Below, in pieces: positions 44,801 through 56,800 of a stretch of 64,000 bases of DNA; the first letter of the stretch is position 1; the number at the start of each line of letters is the position of its first letter. A program made the translations under genes and the position numbers. This stretch comes from Theristus sp. LFF4_11. Lineage: Eukaryota > Nematoda > Chromadorea > Monhysterida > Xyalidae. The stretch is taken from the NCBI GenBank assembly GCA_030248135.1, contig JASANC010002938.1, positions 1-64,000 of the forward strand, read 5' to 3'. The notes below the pieces were generated by a model. The model saw only the letters and a program-made list of their open reading frames with translations. It did no database searches and was not told the origin of the DNA.

Positions 44801-47800
44801 ATTGAGTCACAGGTCTTAATGAAAAGATAATAAAGCAACCTTTACCTCCGCACACAGACGATTGGCTCTATTGGACGGAGTGGCACGAAAGTCGCCAGGT
44901 GCAACGGGTACGAACGGATGGAAGCGAGCGAGAGGTGATCCGCAATGAGATGGCTGACTTGATGGACGTTACTGCGACCGATTTCAATGCGGACGTTCAA
45001 CGAAACAGCGTCATGAACGATCATGTGTGCGCAGACGAGCGCAACGCTTGCTCGCATCTCTGCCTCTTGAGGTGTGGTGCGCGCGCGCGCAAAAAAACGA
45101 GACTTTTCATTTTTGTCACTCTTGAGTTACACGAATTGAGTATGAATTCCGGGAAAACTCGGACAATTCCAATGTTCTAACAAAACCACACCAACCAATT
45201 GCGCTTTGTATTCAGGCCGGACGGTCACCGCTGTCTGTGTCCGGTGAATTGGGAACTGGGAGCGGACGGACGCACCTGCGCCGTACCGGCCGCATTTCTC
45301 CTGTTCACTCAGTCGGAGACGCACGATCTGCGACGCATCTCGTTGGCGCGCTATCCGGCGAATTTGGACTCGTTGAGGTGGCCGGAGAATTGGGGCTGTA
45401 TGATTACAAAAAAAACTTGGGCTGCTTTTGACGGCACAGCTGTGACTCTCTCTAAAGGCCCGTTTATGCCTGGCCTGACTAGGGGTGGTAAAAAACGGTT
45501 TTTTTCAAATCCATGTATATAAAACGGTTTTTTATACCGCGTCCGGTTCTTTATACCCGGTTTTTTTACCGACCCAGTATTTGAAGAATCTTGTGATTGC
45601 GACAATTTCTGGTACTCTGATTTTACGCAAACCGCTGAATAATGAGTAAAAGACCACAATTCTAGCCAGAAACTGTATGTGTTTCAATGGAAACGTATTC
45701 CAATCTTGATTTTATTTGAATCGGTGGCGCTTAGAGAGAATGCAGCATCAGAAAAATTATTAGATGCGAGTTTAAAACAAAAAAACTAACGCAAGACAGA
45801 TTGATATTTGAAACAGCAAGGAATGTGATACATGCAAATCATCAATTGAACTGACACGATCGAGAGATATGAAACTGCACAACAATTTCACCGCGTTTCT
45901 AAATAAAAGATCACCGAAAGACAAAAAGAATCACGAACCCGCACAGACGAAAGAAGTGAACCAAGAACAAAATTGAAAGAGCAAAAAAATCAGATGGAGA
46001 TTCGGGTCACTATCACCAGTACAACAGCACCGCGACATCACCAACAAAACTTTGTGCAATTTCCGAGTTCAAAGACACAAAATTTAGGAAATTTGACTGA
46101 ATAAATATTAGCCATTCACCCGATTTTTGTCTATTCATCATCATCACGAGTATCATTAATGCAGCCCACCATCATCATCAGTGAAGTCGTCATCAGAGCT
46201 GTCCACACAATTTGCCGATGCAAGCGCAGCAATGTTCTCAGTGGCAGCAGCTGACGCTGCCGACGGGGACTGCGAATCCGTGCTGTCGCAGTTTGACAGC
46301 AACGATTCCGTGCTGTTGCCAGCAACACTTGACACGGGTCTCAGGGTGCTTTATTTATACCAAGAGCGTGAATTGTGTTCTCCGGAACATCAAGTTATGA
46401 AGTGGCGAAAATGAAAATTGAAATGGATATGAGGAATACAGTGCATTTTGAGTGATTTCAAAAATTGAAATTTGGGTCCTTCGGCGGTATAAAAAACCGG
46501 AAAAAAACCAAAATTTACGCGGTAAAATATCGGTAATTTATTTTGGCCATTTTTTGGCGCTGGTATAAAAAACCGTTTTTTATACCGTTTTTTATACCGA
46601 AAAAAAAACCGTTTTTTATACCGACCCACCCCTAGTGAAGGAGAGTAACCGTGTAACAGCTGGATGTAGTTGTCCTTGTATGAAAAGGAGAACAATAATA
46701 AAAAGCTAAGACCAGTAACAGCAGCAGTATACCAATCAATCAACACACCTGTTCGTCCTCCGAAATAACACTGTCGTTGTCGTCTTCGGTCTGGGCTTCG
46801 ACTCGTTGTCGTTTTGCAGGAACAAATCGGCGTTTATCAGCAGAATGCGTGTGTTTGTTTGAACGTCCCATAGTTGGCACTGCGTTGAACGAGCGTGAAT
46901 CGAAGCGAATAGAACCTCACCAGTGAACAGCCGAATCAAAAGTCACGCCTGAAAAAAGTAAAATAGGCAGTTGATTGAGAAAAAATAGGTGGAATCGAAC
47001 ACGTTTCGGGCCTGAGTCACAGACGTGTTCGATCCGTTCGACTAGTGGCCCATCATCAGTGTGATGCTAGTCGAACTAAGTGAGCCAAAAAAGTAGATCA
47101 GACAACGGAAAGAGCAAAGGCAACCAATTTGGTTGGTTGATCTAGTCTAAATTTGAGAAGCACATTGTTGTTAGAAGCTGCAAATCGAAAAAGTCGACAA
47201 AGAATCTTATCCTTTGAAAAGCCTTGATTAATAAGAGCAGAGGTAAGCTGTTTAGTGTTAGAAATGAAATCTTCTTTATTTGAGCAAACACGAGCAAAAC
47301 GCAAGATCTGAGCAGAGAAAATATTATAGCCAATCGATGAATGAGTCAAACTGTTGGAATGAACATATTTGAGAACCTTGAAATTGAAGTCACGGGTTTT
47401 ATCATAAATTCCAACCCTTAAACCCCCATTAACAGTAATTTTGAGGTCCAAAAAATTGGCCTCAGTTGCATCTTCGTTGGACTTATTGAGCGGAATTGAA
47501 GGGGGGTAGATGAATTGAGCGATTTCCATGAAATTTTCGCAGTTCAACACCAGAAGGTCATCGATGTACCTGCAAGCATAGCGAAGTTTCGCTACATTAG
47601 TTCTGTTGTTTCGATTAAGAGCGTATTTATACTCAAGCCCAGTCAAAGTTAGACAGGCTAGTTTTGGAGCACTAACAGAACCCATAGGTATGCCAAGAAC
47701 TTGACGGTAGTTTCTCCCACAGAATTTAACATAGGTTTCACCAACTACAAAACGAATCATGTCCTTAATTTCTGAGCTGTCAAAAGAAAGCAAACCAGGC

Positions 47801-50800
47801 AGTTTGCTATCACAATACTGGTAGTAGTCAGAGAACTTGGACAGACAAAGAAATCTCTTTCTGGAGTTTTTGAAACAGACATTGACAATATTGTCTAAGC
47901 TATCAAAAATAACCTGATGAGGTAGGGCAGTATATAGAGTGCTGAAATCAGCTGAAACAATGTTGTCTATTCTATCGCATTGCTGAAGCATGCTAATAAC
48001 GCACGTCGACGTACGTCAGGTGGGAACGGTAGGATGCAATAACACGAGACCTAAGGTGACGTGACACGATGGACATGCATACGTCTGTATGAACGGCAGT
48101 ATGCAATAACACGGCACCTAACGAGAGACGTGACGTGTGCCGTATGCGCATACGTCAGGTATAAACGGACCTTAATACGTTTAGAAAGAAAGTCAATATT
48201 CATTGTGTGTGACGGTAAAACTAGAATGAAAACTTACCGATATGGTATGTGCCGTGCATACCCGTGCGACGGTGTGTTCGGAGCATGCTGCTGTGTGCCG
48301 CGAATTGATTGGGCGGTGACGAGCAACGTGTCGCAAGTGTCCGTACCGTATCGTCCGCACCATGCTGCATCACCGTCGCACGGGTTCATGTAGTCGGGAG
48401 AATAACTAAGGTTCACACCTTAGTCGATATAAGGTTCACAACTTAGGGTCGAGTCGATGCGCGAAGCTATTTCCAGTAATTTCACTCAGAGTGAACGATC
48501 CGTATCAACCGGTTGCGAGCGATTTTCACTCAGCCAGGAAAACGATTTATTGGGCGTCGACTGAGCGTGCAGCGGGTGGCCGAACGGTCGGGTATATTTC
48601 ACAGGTAATGGTTTTTCTCTAGTTTTCGTTCGAACTGTCGCCTTGATTGTGCCACTGGTGGTATAGATATTTTGTAAAAGTTCCATGTACTTTGCTGATT
48701 GGGACTGCTCTGCTGGGTTGGCTGATAGCGGTTGGGCGTCACTGCATGTTTTTGTTGTCATTGTTGAAATGAAACAAAATTGAGAACCATCGCTCTTATG
48801 AATTGGCGCGAAATGGTTCGTTTATCAGGTTTCTATAAAATGTGTTTGGGCATTGACGACCGAAATCACCACTGAGCACACTTTGGTCAGGCCTATGTGA
48901 ACGGCTCGCAACCGCAAGTGATCATCGAGAGCGGTTTGAGCGCCGTCGAAAGCATCGCCGTCGATTGGTTGACCGACACGGTCTATTGGTCGGATTGGGC
49001 GTTACGGCGCATTGAGGCGGCGCACATTGTCGACAGAAAGACGATCTTTCGAAAGATCATCGTCTGGCAACGGACCCAGCCGCGTGCAATTGTTGTGCAC
49101 CCGATTCGAGGGTGCTGATTTTTTTTTAAATATCGTCTTTTTTTGCGGCTTACGACCCAATGCGCGCATACAGTCCATCTGGCTAATTGCAACTGGATGA
49201 TTGATGGTTGCACACACGTGTCGATGACGCATGCATTCTTTGCAGGCTGATGCGTGCATTCTGTGGAGGCGAAGTTTCCCCTGCATCTGCACAGAATACA
49301 CGCATCAACCAACCAATCAGCTAGTTGTATAATATTAGCCAGATGGACTGTAGGTGACAAAACAGCTTCCATGCGTGACGCGGCAATTCAAAGTCGGTGA
49401 AGTGACCCGCGCGAGTCCTCGAGATTCAACCGCGGGTCACTTTGGTAATTTTGATTTTCCGTACCAACCAGGAAGAAACTAATTTGTTTTCGACGTCTGC
49501 AAACTCATTTCAAGTCGCAGAAGCGAAAAGACAGATGGTAGTTTTGCGTAGACGTTCGCTTTTTTTTCACTTGCGCAACTGGCTGTTGTTTGATGAATGA
49601 ATGGAACCTGAACGACCATGGGTTTGTGAATCGGCAAGCTGCTTGAAGTCTTGATTGGCTGACGTGTTTTAGGTCACATGGTGTATCGACATTAAGGGCG
49701 TTTAGCTGTCATGGTAGTTTCACAATTCTCAATTAGTTCAAACCTACAAACACCTGCGTGCAAGTGCAAGGCATGTCCAATCAACAACAAAGAAACAACA
49801 GCGACGTTTCTACTGTAACGGTTCTTTTTGGAGATACCTAAAAATTTCGGATGACACCAAAAAATTTCGGATTTATCTGTCAGTCTAGAAGACCCCGCCC
49901 GAAAAACATTGCAATGGGGAAAACTGCAAATGCTGCTGCAGCTACCTGTATTGGGCGGACTGGAAGGACAACAAACTGGAGCGCTGCGACGTCGACGGGG
50001 CCAATCGAGTGTCGTCGTTCACGCTGAATGCCGGACGGGTGTACGGACTGGCCATCGACATCGACGCCGATCGCGTCTATTGGTCGCAGTTGCACAGTGG
50101 CACGGACGAGTTGGGCGCGTTGATGTCGGTCGATGTGAATGGTGATTACGACTGCACAGTTGTGTCATACTGACGACGAGCCTGCGGGCCCGCGGTATAC
50201 GCTAACCAGGCGAGAAACAGTGCTTGCACTGCAGTCGAACTCGTAAATTATAGGCAGTCAGCTGATTGGCTGGTGGTCATGTGCAGTGCATGCTTTCTCG
50301 TGCAGGTCCACAGCACAGCAAAGCACGCATCACGTCACCACCGACCAATCAGCTGATTTCATATAATTTAGAGGTCGACTGTAGTGCAAAAGCACTGTTT
50401 CTCGCCTGGCTAGCGTATACCGCGCGCCCGCAGGCTCGTCAGTATGACACAAGGGCTAGCACAGTCCGACAAAACAAATGACGGCCAGCACTGACGGGTG
50501 TTATGCCTGGCTGAAACATCAGCGAAACCGTGGGTGCGCACCGACAAGACAAAACCAGACGCGGGAGCAGAGTTGTCCACACAGCAGTACTGGTGCTTGT
50601 GTGCGGTTGTATTACAACTGGTGCACGCATTGTTTCTTGCGGTTTCGCCTGGTCAGCGGGCTCCCCACCGTCATTGTTGTCGTTTCATTATCATCGATTT
50701 CGATGTGCTGGGCAGCTGGCTGATTGGCTGGTGATTGCGTGCGTGCATGCATTGCTGTGGAGGCGGAGTCGCGGCTACGCACAAAATCATCAACCAATCA

Positions 50801-53800
50801 GCGTAATAGCATATGATATTGAAATGGTCCTTATGTTGTTGTGGTCAACGTTGCCAGTTGTTGCTGATTGGCACTGCATCAAGTTTAGTTGCTACGTTCC
50901 AATCAGCAAATCAGAATACGGTTTTAGAGGTTTCTAGAGTCGTTTTTTGATGCCAGCAGACCCACCGGTGGGACTGAGACAGTATTCAATAGGCCGTTAA
51001 AAAATAAAAAAAGAAGTTTGAACTGATCAATAAATCAAACGAAACCACCACCGAACAATCAGTAAATAAGTACGTTCGAAAGTTTTCTGCCAAAAAAACG
51101 CAGCAGATCAGGTGATGAACCTCAACCAACCGAAAGTTTTACTTTGTTTTTTCTTCAGGCGGTTCCCGTCTGAAGATCCTCAGCGAGTCGTCCGGTATCC
51201 GCCCGTTCGCGCTCGCCTATTTCCGCGATTATCTCTATTGGGCGGACGTGTCGAAGTCGGCGATTGAAATGTGCTCCGCTGACGGCGGCAAGAACTACTC
51301 GGTGCTACACGATCAACTCGGCGGCGTGGTGCGCCATTTGAGTGTGATCGATAATGCAAAACAGATTGGTTAGTGCGCGCGTGTTTCTAGTCGGCTTCAT
51401 TCAGGTTGCTGACAATATAAAAGAGTTGTTGTTGTTGTTGTTGTTGTTGGTTGGTTGGTTGGTTGGTTGGTTGGTTGGTTGGTTGGTTGGTTGGTTGGTT
51501 GGTTGGTTGGTTGGTTGGTTGGTTGGTTGGTTGGTTGGTTGGTTGGTTGGTTGGTTGGTTGGTTGGTTGGTTCCATTGCGTTAACGGAAACGTCGCACTG
51601 AGTGACGGTTTTTTTTTCGCGGTCGGCTTCTAAACACGATGGTTCGCTGGGGGGGGGGATGGACGCTGCAGCACTGCAGTGCAGCTGATCGTCGATCGGC
51701 GCGGCGATTGGTTGGGTGACGCTGATTTGAAGACTCTGAAGTGTGGCACCCCGCAGTGATGTCGCAATTCTCGACTTCTGCCGCCGACACTAGTCCAACC
51801 TGTCGCAATAGCTTGTTTTGTCAGACACACCAATTGCAATCTTATTGGCTGTGTGCGGGTGTGTGATTTCGATACGACCAATATAGACGCTGTGGTGCAC
51901 CAGACAGCGTTTTTCCCGAGCGGCAGTGTTTCGATGGTCGTATTGTATAAAATATCGCTTTCATACACGATAGCGCTTGTTGCTGCGATCAAAATTTGCA
52001 AATAGTGGCGCCCCACTATCACCAACTCAGCATCAGGTGTCACCTTTTCTTCGTTTTTTCAATCACTTCAGGCTGGAGCGCGTGTCGCCAGCGTAACGGC
52101 GGTTGCGAGGCGTTTTGTTTCGCGGCGCGCGCCGCATCCGACGACGGTGGACAACTGTCCGACAACGGTGGACAACTGTCCGACAACGGTGGACAACTGT
52201 CCGACAACGGTGGACAACTGTCCGACAACGGTGGACAACTGTCCGACAGCGAAGTGCGCTGCGAGTGTCCGACGCATTTTCAGCTGCGTGCGGATCGCGT
52301 CAGTTGTGCGCGTGAGTCACACCACACCGCGTGAGGGTGTTTGCTGATTTTCGGTTGTGTACCGTGGAATGGTTTCGCGTCTCCTCTCAGACCGCGCAGT
52401 GCGGCATTGCGTTACCAAAGTGTTCAGGGAGTGTATCGGTTGAAGTGATACTTGAGAACTGTATTCGATTTTGGTTGTGGTAGATTTTTGAAATCCCTAG
52501 TCGAACTCTACAAAGAAAATCAGCTGATTAGTTGGGTGATCACGTGATGCATGCTTTCGGTGGCAAGCGTTGCTGTGTAGGCGGAGTCTTGCACACAGAA
52601 CGCATGCCTCACGTGATCACCAACCAATCAGATGTATGCCTGTAATTTAGAGTTCGACTGTGGTGATATTACTATTTGTATTCGGCAACGACCGTTTTGG
52701 GGCGAATCGCTGCCGTTTCTGACCGGTCAGCCTCTGTGGTGTACCACCGCACAAGACGGCTCCAGTCAAGAGCAAGCAGTTACTGTAACCTGCAAACTGA
52801 AGAATACAAAACTGCAAACTGAATAAAGCGCTGAGCGAAATCGTTCAATTTACAGCGCCTGAATGGTTCGGAATCGTGGCCGACGAGAATGGTGAGCTCG
52901 TACGATGGGCATTGCAGCAGCCTTCGGCCGCTCCCGGCGGCAGTCGCCTGAAAGTATGTTGCTGCTTCGTTGACCATCACAGCAGTAGCACGCTGATTGG
53001 CTGCGTAATGCTGAGTGTGGAACTCGCCTCAGCCAATCAGCGAACAGCGAAGTGTCTTGTTTTGTTTCTCTTTTATTTACACCCGTCTAGGGGTGGTAAA
53101 AAACGGTTTTTTTCAAATCCATGTATATAAAACGGTTTTTATACCGCGTCCGGTTCTTTATACCCGGTTTTTTTACCGACCCAGTATCTGAAGAATCCTG
53201 TGATTGCGACAATTTCTGGTACTCTGATTTTACGCAAACCGCTGAATAATGAGTAAAAGACCACAATTCTAGCCAGAAACTGTATGTGTTTCAATGGAAA
53301 CGTATTCCAATCTTGATTTTATTTGAATCGGTGGCGCTTAGAGAGAATGCAGCATCAGAAAAATTATCAGATGCGAGTTTAAAACAAAAAAAGCTAACGC
53401 AAAACAGATTGACATGTGCAACAGCAAGGAATGTGATTCATGCAAATCAATTGAACTGTCATGATCGAGAGATATGTAACTGCACAACAATTTTACCGCA
53501 TTTCTAAACACAAAAGATCACCGAAATCACGAACCCGCACAGACGAAAGAAGTGAACCAAGAACAAAATTGAAAGAGCAAAAAAATCAGATGGAGATTCG
53601 GGTCACTATCACCAGTAAAACAGCACGAAGACATCACCAACAAAACTTTCAGCACTTTCCGAGTTCAAAGACACAAAATTTCACGAAATTTGACAGAATA
53701 AATATCGCGGCGTTTCTCGTTTATTGTTGAAAATTTAACCGAATTCTGAAAAATAACCAAATCTTTGCTGTATTAGTTTCTTCACTTTGTCAACAAAAGA

Positions 53801-56800
53801 ACTAGCATAAAAAGCGCAAGCGGCAGATTTAAAGCGGAAAAAGCGTGAAGCTGTTAAACTACGAAACACAACATTGCCATGTAGACCAAACTTGAACAGA
53901 TAAACAAAGAACAAAGCTGGAAAATAAAGCGAACGCCGACCAGAGCCAGCCCATTGGCGGTCGACCGAGATGGGACATGCAAGGAGAGGCACGGGTCTCA
54001 GGGTGCTTTATTTATACCAAGAGCGTGAATTGTGTTCTCCAGAACATCAAGTTATGAAGTGGCGAAAATGAAAATTGAAATGGATATGCGGAATACAGTG
54101 CATTTTGAGTGATTTCAAAAATTGAAATTTGGGTCCTTCGGCGGTATAAAAAACCGGAAAAAAACCAAAATTTACGCGGTAAAATATCGGTAATTTATTT
54201 TGGCCATTTTTTGGCGCCGGTATAAAAAACCGTTTTTTATACCGTTTTTTATACCGAAAAAAAACCGTTTTTTATACCGACCCACCCCTACACCCGTCGT
54301 CCATTTTTTTGGTGACAGTCCACCGAAATTCGGCAGAGTTGACAGTCCATCCAAAGTTTATCGTTTCAAACCCAGTTCAGACACTGATTGGCTGTGCATA
54401 AAGTTATGATATCACTGCCACCAATCAGTGCGCACTCAACAACACAACTGCGACCACCAATCAGCGCACGTTGCAATTGTTTTTCTCCAACAATTTAGGC
54501 TGACGAGCCGGACGTGACGTTGCCGATTTCACCGTCGCACTCCGTGCGCGAGTCGCATTCCGTTCAGTTTGACTCGTTGTTTGGCCTGATCTATTGGCTG
54601 CATCGCGATACGCACACGAAACTCGGACGCCTGTTTCGTGCGAATCACACGGCCATGCCGATAATGGTGGGCACAGTTGAACTCTAAATTATAGGCAATC
54701 AGCTGATTGGCTGGTGGTCACCACGTGAGCGTCGTCAGTCGCAGAAAGCATGCATCACGTGACCACCATTCAATCAGCTGATTCCACACAATTTGTTCGC
54801 CTGTAGAATGAAGTCGTCGACTGTAATGAATGAATGTAGATTGGTCACGTTTAGTGATGAAGCACACCGTAACACAAACACACTGGCACCAGTGAAACAT
54901 CACAAAAGAACACAGGCAAAATCCGCGGGCGCAGTGATGAAACTACCTGCATGGTTTGTTTTAAGAAACAGTCGTTCGTGTGCAGTTTTTATGAAAAGAT
55001 TTTCTTGCAGGCTACCGAATTGTCGCTGACGAAATGTATGAACGCGAAACAAATTGCACTGGACGAGTTTGGACGGCAAATCTTTGTGCTCTGTCAGCAG
55101 GTGCCACTTTGTTTCTTTTGATGCTATGCTATATCATCAATTTTTGTTAGATTCTGCGTGTGCAGAGTGGAGACGTGGAAAGGTCACTAGTTTCAATCTT
55201 TATGTGGCAATTCAAAATGCCTAAGTTACTCGGCCGCTAAGTTACTCGGTCCCATTTAGTGACTCTGGTCACTTTGGCGATTTTGAATTCCCGCGTCATG
55301 CGTCCAAACTGTTTGTTTACCGATCTATGCGCGCATTGAGTCTCGCAATCCCGTTCATTCTGCTGTCGTGAGCGCCTCTCTGTCATTTTTTTGCAAGAAA
55401 AGTGACCGGTTTGAAAGCAAGGATTAATGTAAAGCAGGTTTGTTCAAAGCGGTCACTTCTTGTAAAATACAGAACATGAGAAACGTGCGAATAACAGTGA
55501 GATAAGGGAGATGTATCGGCTTTGGTTGATGAAATCAAACACTATCATTGTGGGTGTGGTCCAGTATTCTGCGTGAAAAGTGACCGGTTTGAAAGTACAG
55601 TCTATCTTGCTAATATATGCAACTGGCTGATTGGTTGGTCATGAACAATTCTCAGCGCTGATTGGTTGGTCATATTTTCTAGATGGACGATAAACATGCT
55701 GCAGGTTGATCGCAACGAGCCGAGTCGTACGATCAACGCGATTCGTGCGTACAAGCTGGCAGGCGGTCGAGCAATGCCGGAGAAACGTTCCGTCATTCGA
55801 TTGGCGTTCATTGGCGACATCGTCAACAACGCCAAGACGCAGCCGCAATATCTGGCGATTGACCCCGTGCGAAAGTCGGTGTTGAGCGCGAGTGGTTTTT
55901 TCTTTTGTCATCGGAATTTGCATTTCCAAACTTCCTTTTTTAAACCACTGTGAGGTCATTCCATCTTGAAACGGAATTGTTGCTTGCTGTCGAGCTAGAA
56001 TGAATCGTTGAATCGTGAATCGTTAGAAGCCTGAGAGTCAATGGAGTAATTTTAGGTCAGACTACTCAGACACACAACAACATAATTTTGCTCTTGTGCT
56101 TTTTCGTCTTCACTATTATTGATACACCGCCGAATTTCCAATGCAACTCTTTTTTTTAAAAAACCTGTCTGGTGCAAGAGCTGCGTGCAGCCAATTGTTG
56201 TGTTTTTTTCACGATTTTCCGCGGATTTCTCAGATACCTGTTCTACGTCGACATTGTGGGCGGAGTGCGCGTTGTCCGCTGCCGTCTCGACGGGCGCCTG
56301 TGTGCGTCGTTCCTGCAGGCAAGCCGGTGTACCGGTGTCTGTTTTCGCGTTTCGGTTGTTCCAGATAAAATAAAATTTCGCCTTCATAAAGTTGTTCAGT
56401 TTTTTTGACAAGGTGGATGGTTTTGTGTAAATATTATTTGTAATAAACGTCTTGTTGCAGGCAAGCGTTGGTGAAATGTTGGTGAGCAGCACGCGACTGC
56501 ATGTGGTGCTTGATGCGCATGTGTAAGTGTGCAATATTGATGGGAGTTGAGCGCACAGTGTTGTAGTTTCACGATACTCTTCAATTCAAGCTACAAGAGT
56601 ATGAGATCCCAGATTATTATTTATCTAATAGGCAAAGGAATTCCATTGATGTTGAGTTGATGCCCCAATTACGATCGTGCGAACCGTGTTTTATTTCATT
56701 CGGCTTAATGAATGCATCCAACTGGATGGATAGCTGTTGTTTGAATTAAATTTGGTGCGCTGCGCTGATTGGCTCCTCTCCTACCAAGTGACACAACCAA

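Larger units (their letters stand above)
39487..45275 (+). other. LRP6: LRP5/6 module 2: propeller 2 and EGF2
   Basis: This is the best-conserved module: [79 protein letters not shown] and [10 protein letters not shown] follow LRP6 propeller 2 strand by strand. EGF2 reads [15 protein letters not shown], then [16 protein letters not shown]. Exon 10 probably ends at 42062 (AAA before GTGCGC), which joins directly to the VVDSGG exon at 42415 in phase. The donor seven bases later would break the frame. Confidence 0.9.
45453..48174. mobile_element. Second foldback-family element, split by nested insertions
   Basis: The left end TAAAGGCCCGTTTATGCCTG is matched by its inverse at 48155-48174 (GTCAGGTATAAACGGACCTT). 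The right arm repeats TACGTC-rich units as in the element at 42866. Within it lie the hAT copy (45480-46634) and the reverse-transcriptase fragment (47098-47991). Confidence 0.7.
45276..52311 (+). other. LRP6: LRP5/6 module 3: propeller 3 and EGF3 with a repeat insertion
   Basis: The module opens with [17 protein letters not shown], as in LRP6 propeller 3. The next exons give [83 protein letters not shown], then EGF3 ([16 protein letters not shown], later [10 protein letters not shown] and SC). In LRP6, propeller 3 binds Wnt3a and DKK1. The EGF3 loop carries a 21-bp tandem repeat. The intron 45378-48489 contains the nested foldback/hAT/Penelope complex. Confidence 0.88.

Noticed and set aside
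46181..46414. Serine/aspartate-rich frame inside the first hAT copy
   Set aside because: Short, without transposase motifs, and not present in the second copy; at most a relic.
51447..51572. (TTGG)n as telomeric or interstitial telomere repeat
   Set aside because: TTGG is not a known animal telomere motif (TTAGGG, TTAGGC, TTAGG); it is a plain microsatellite.
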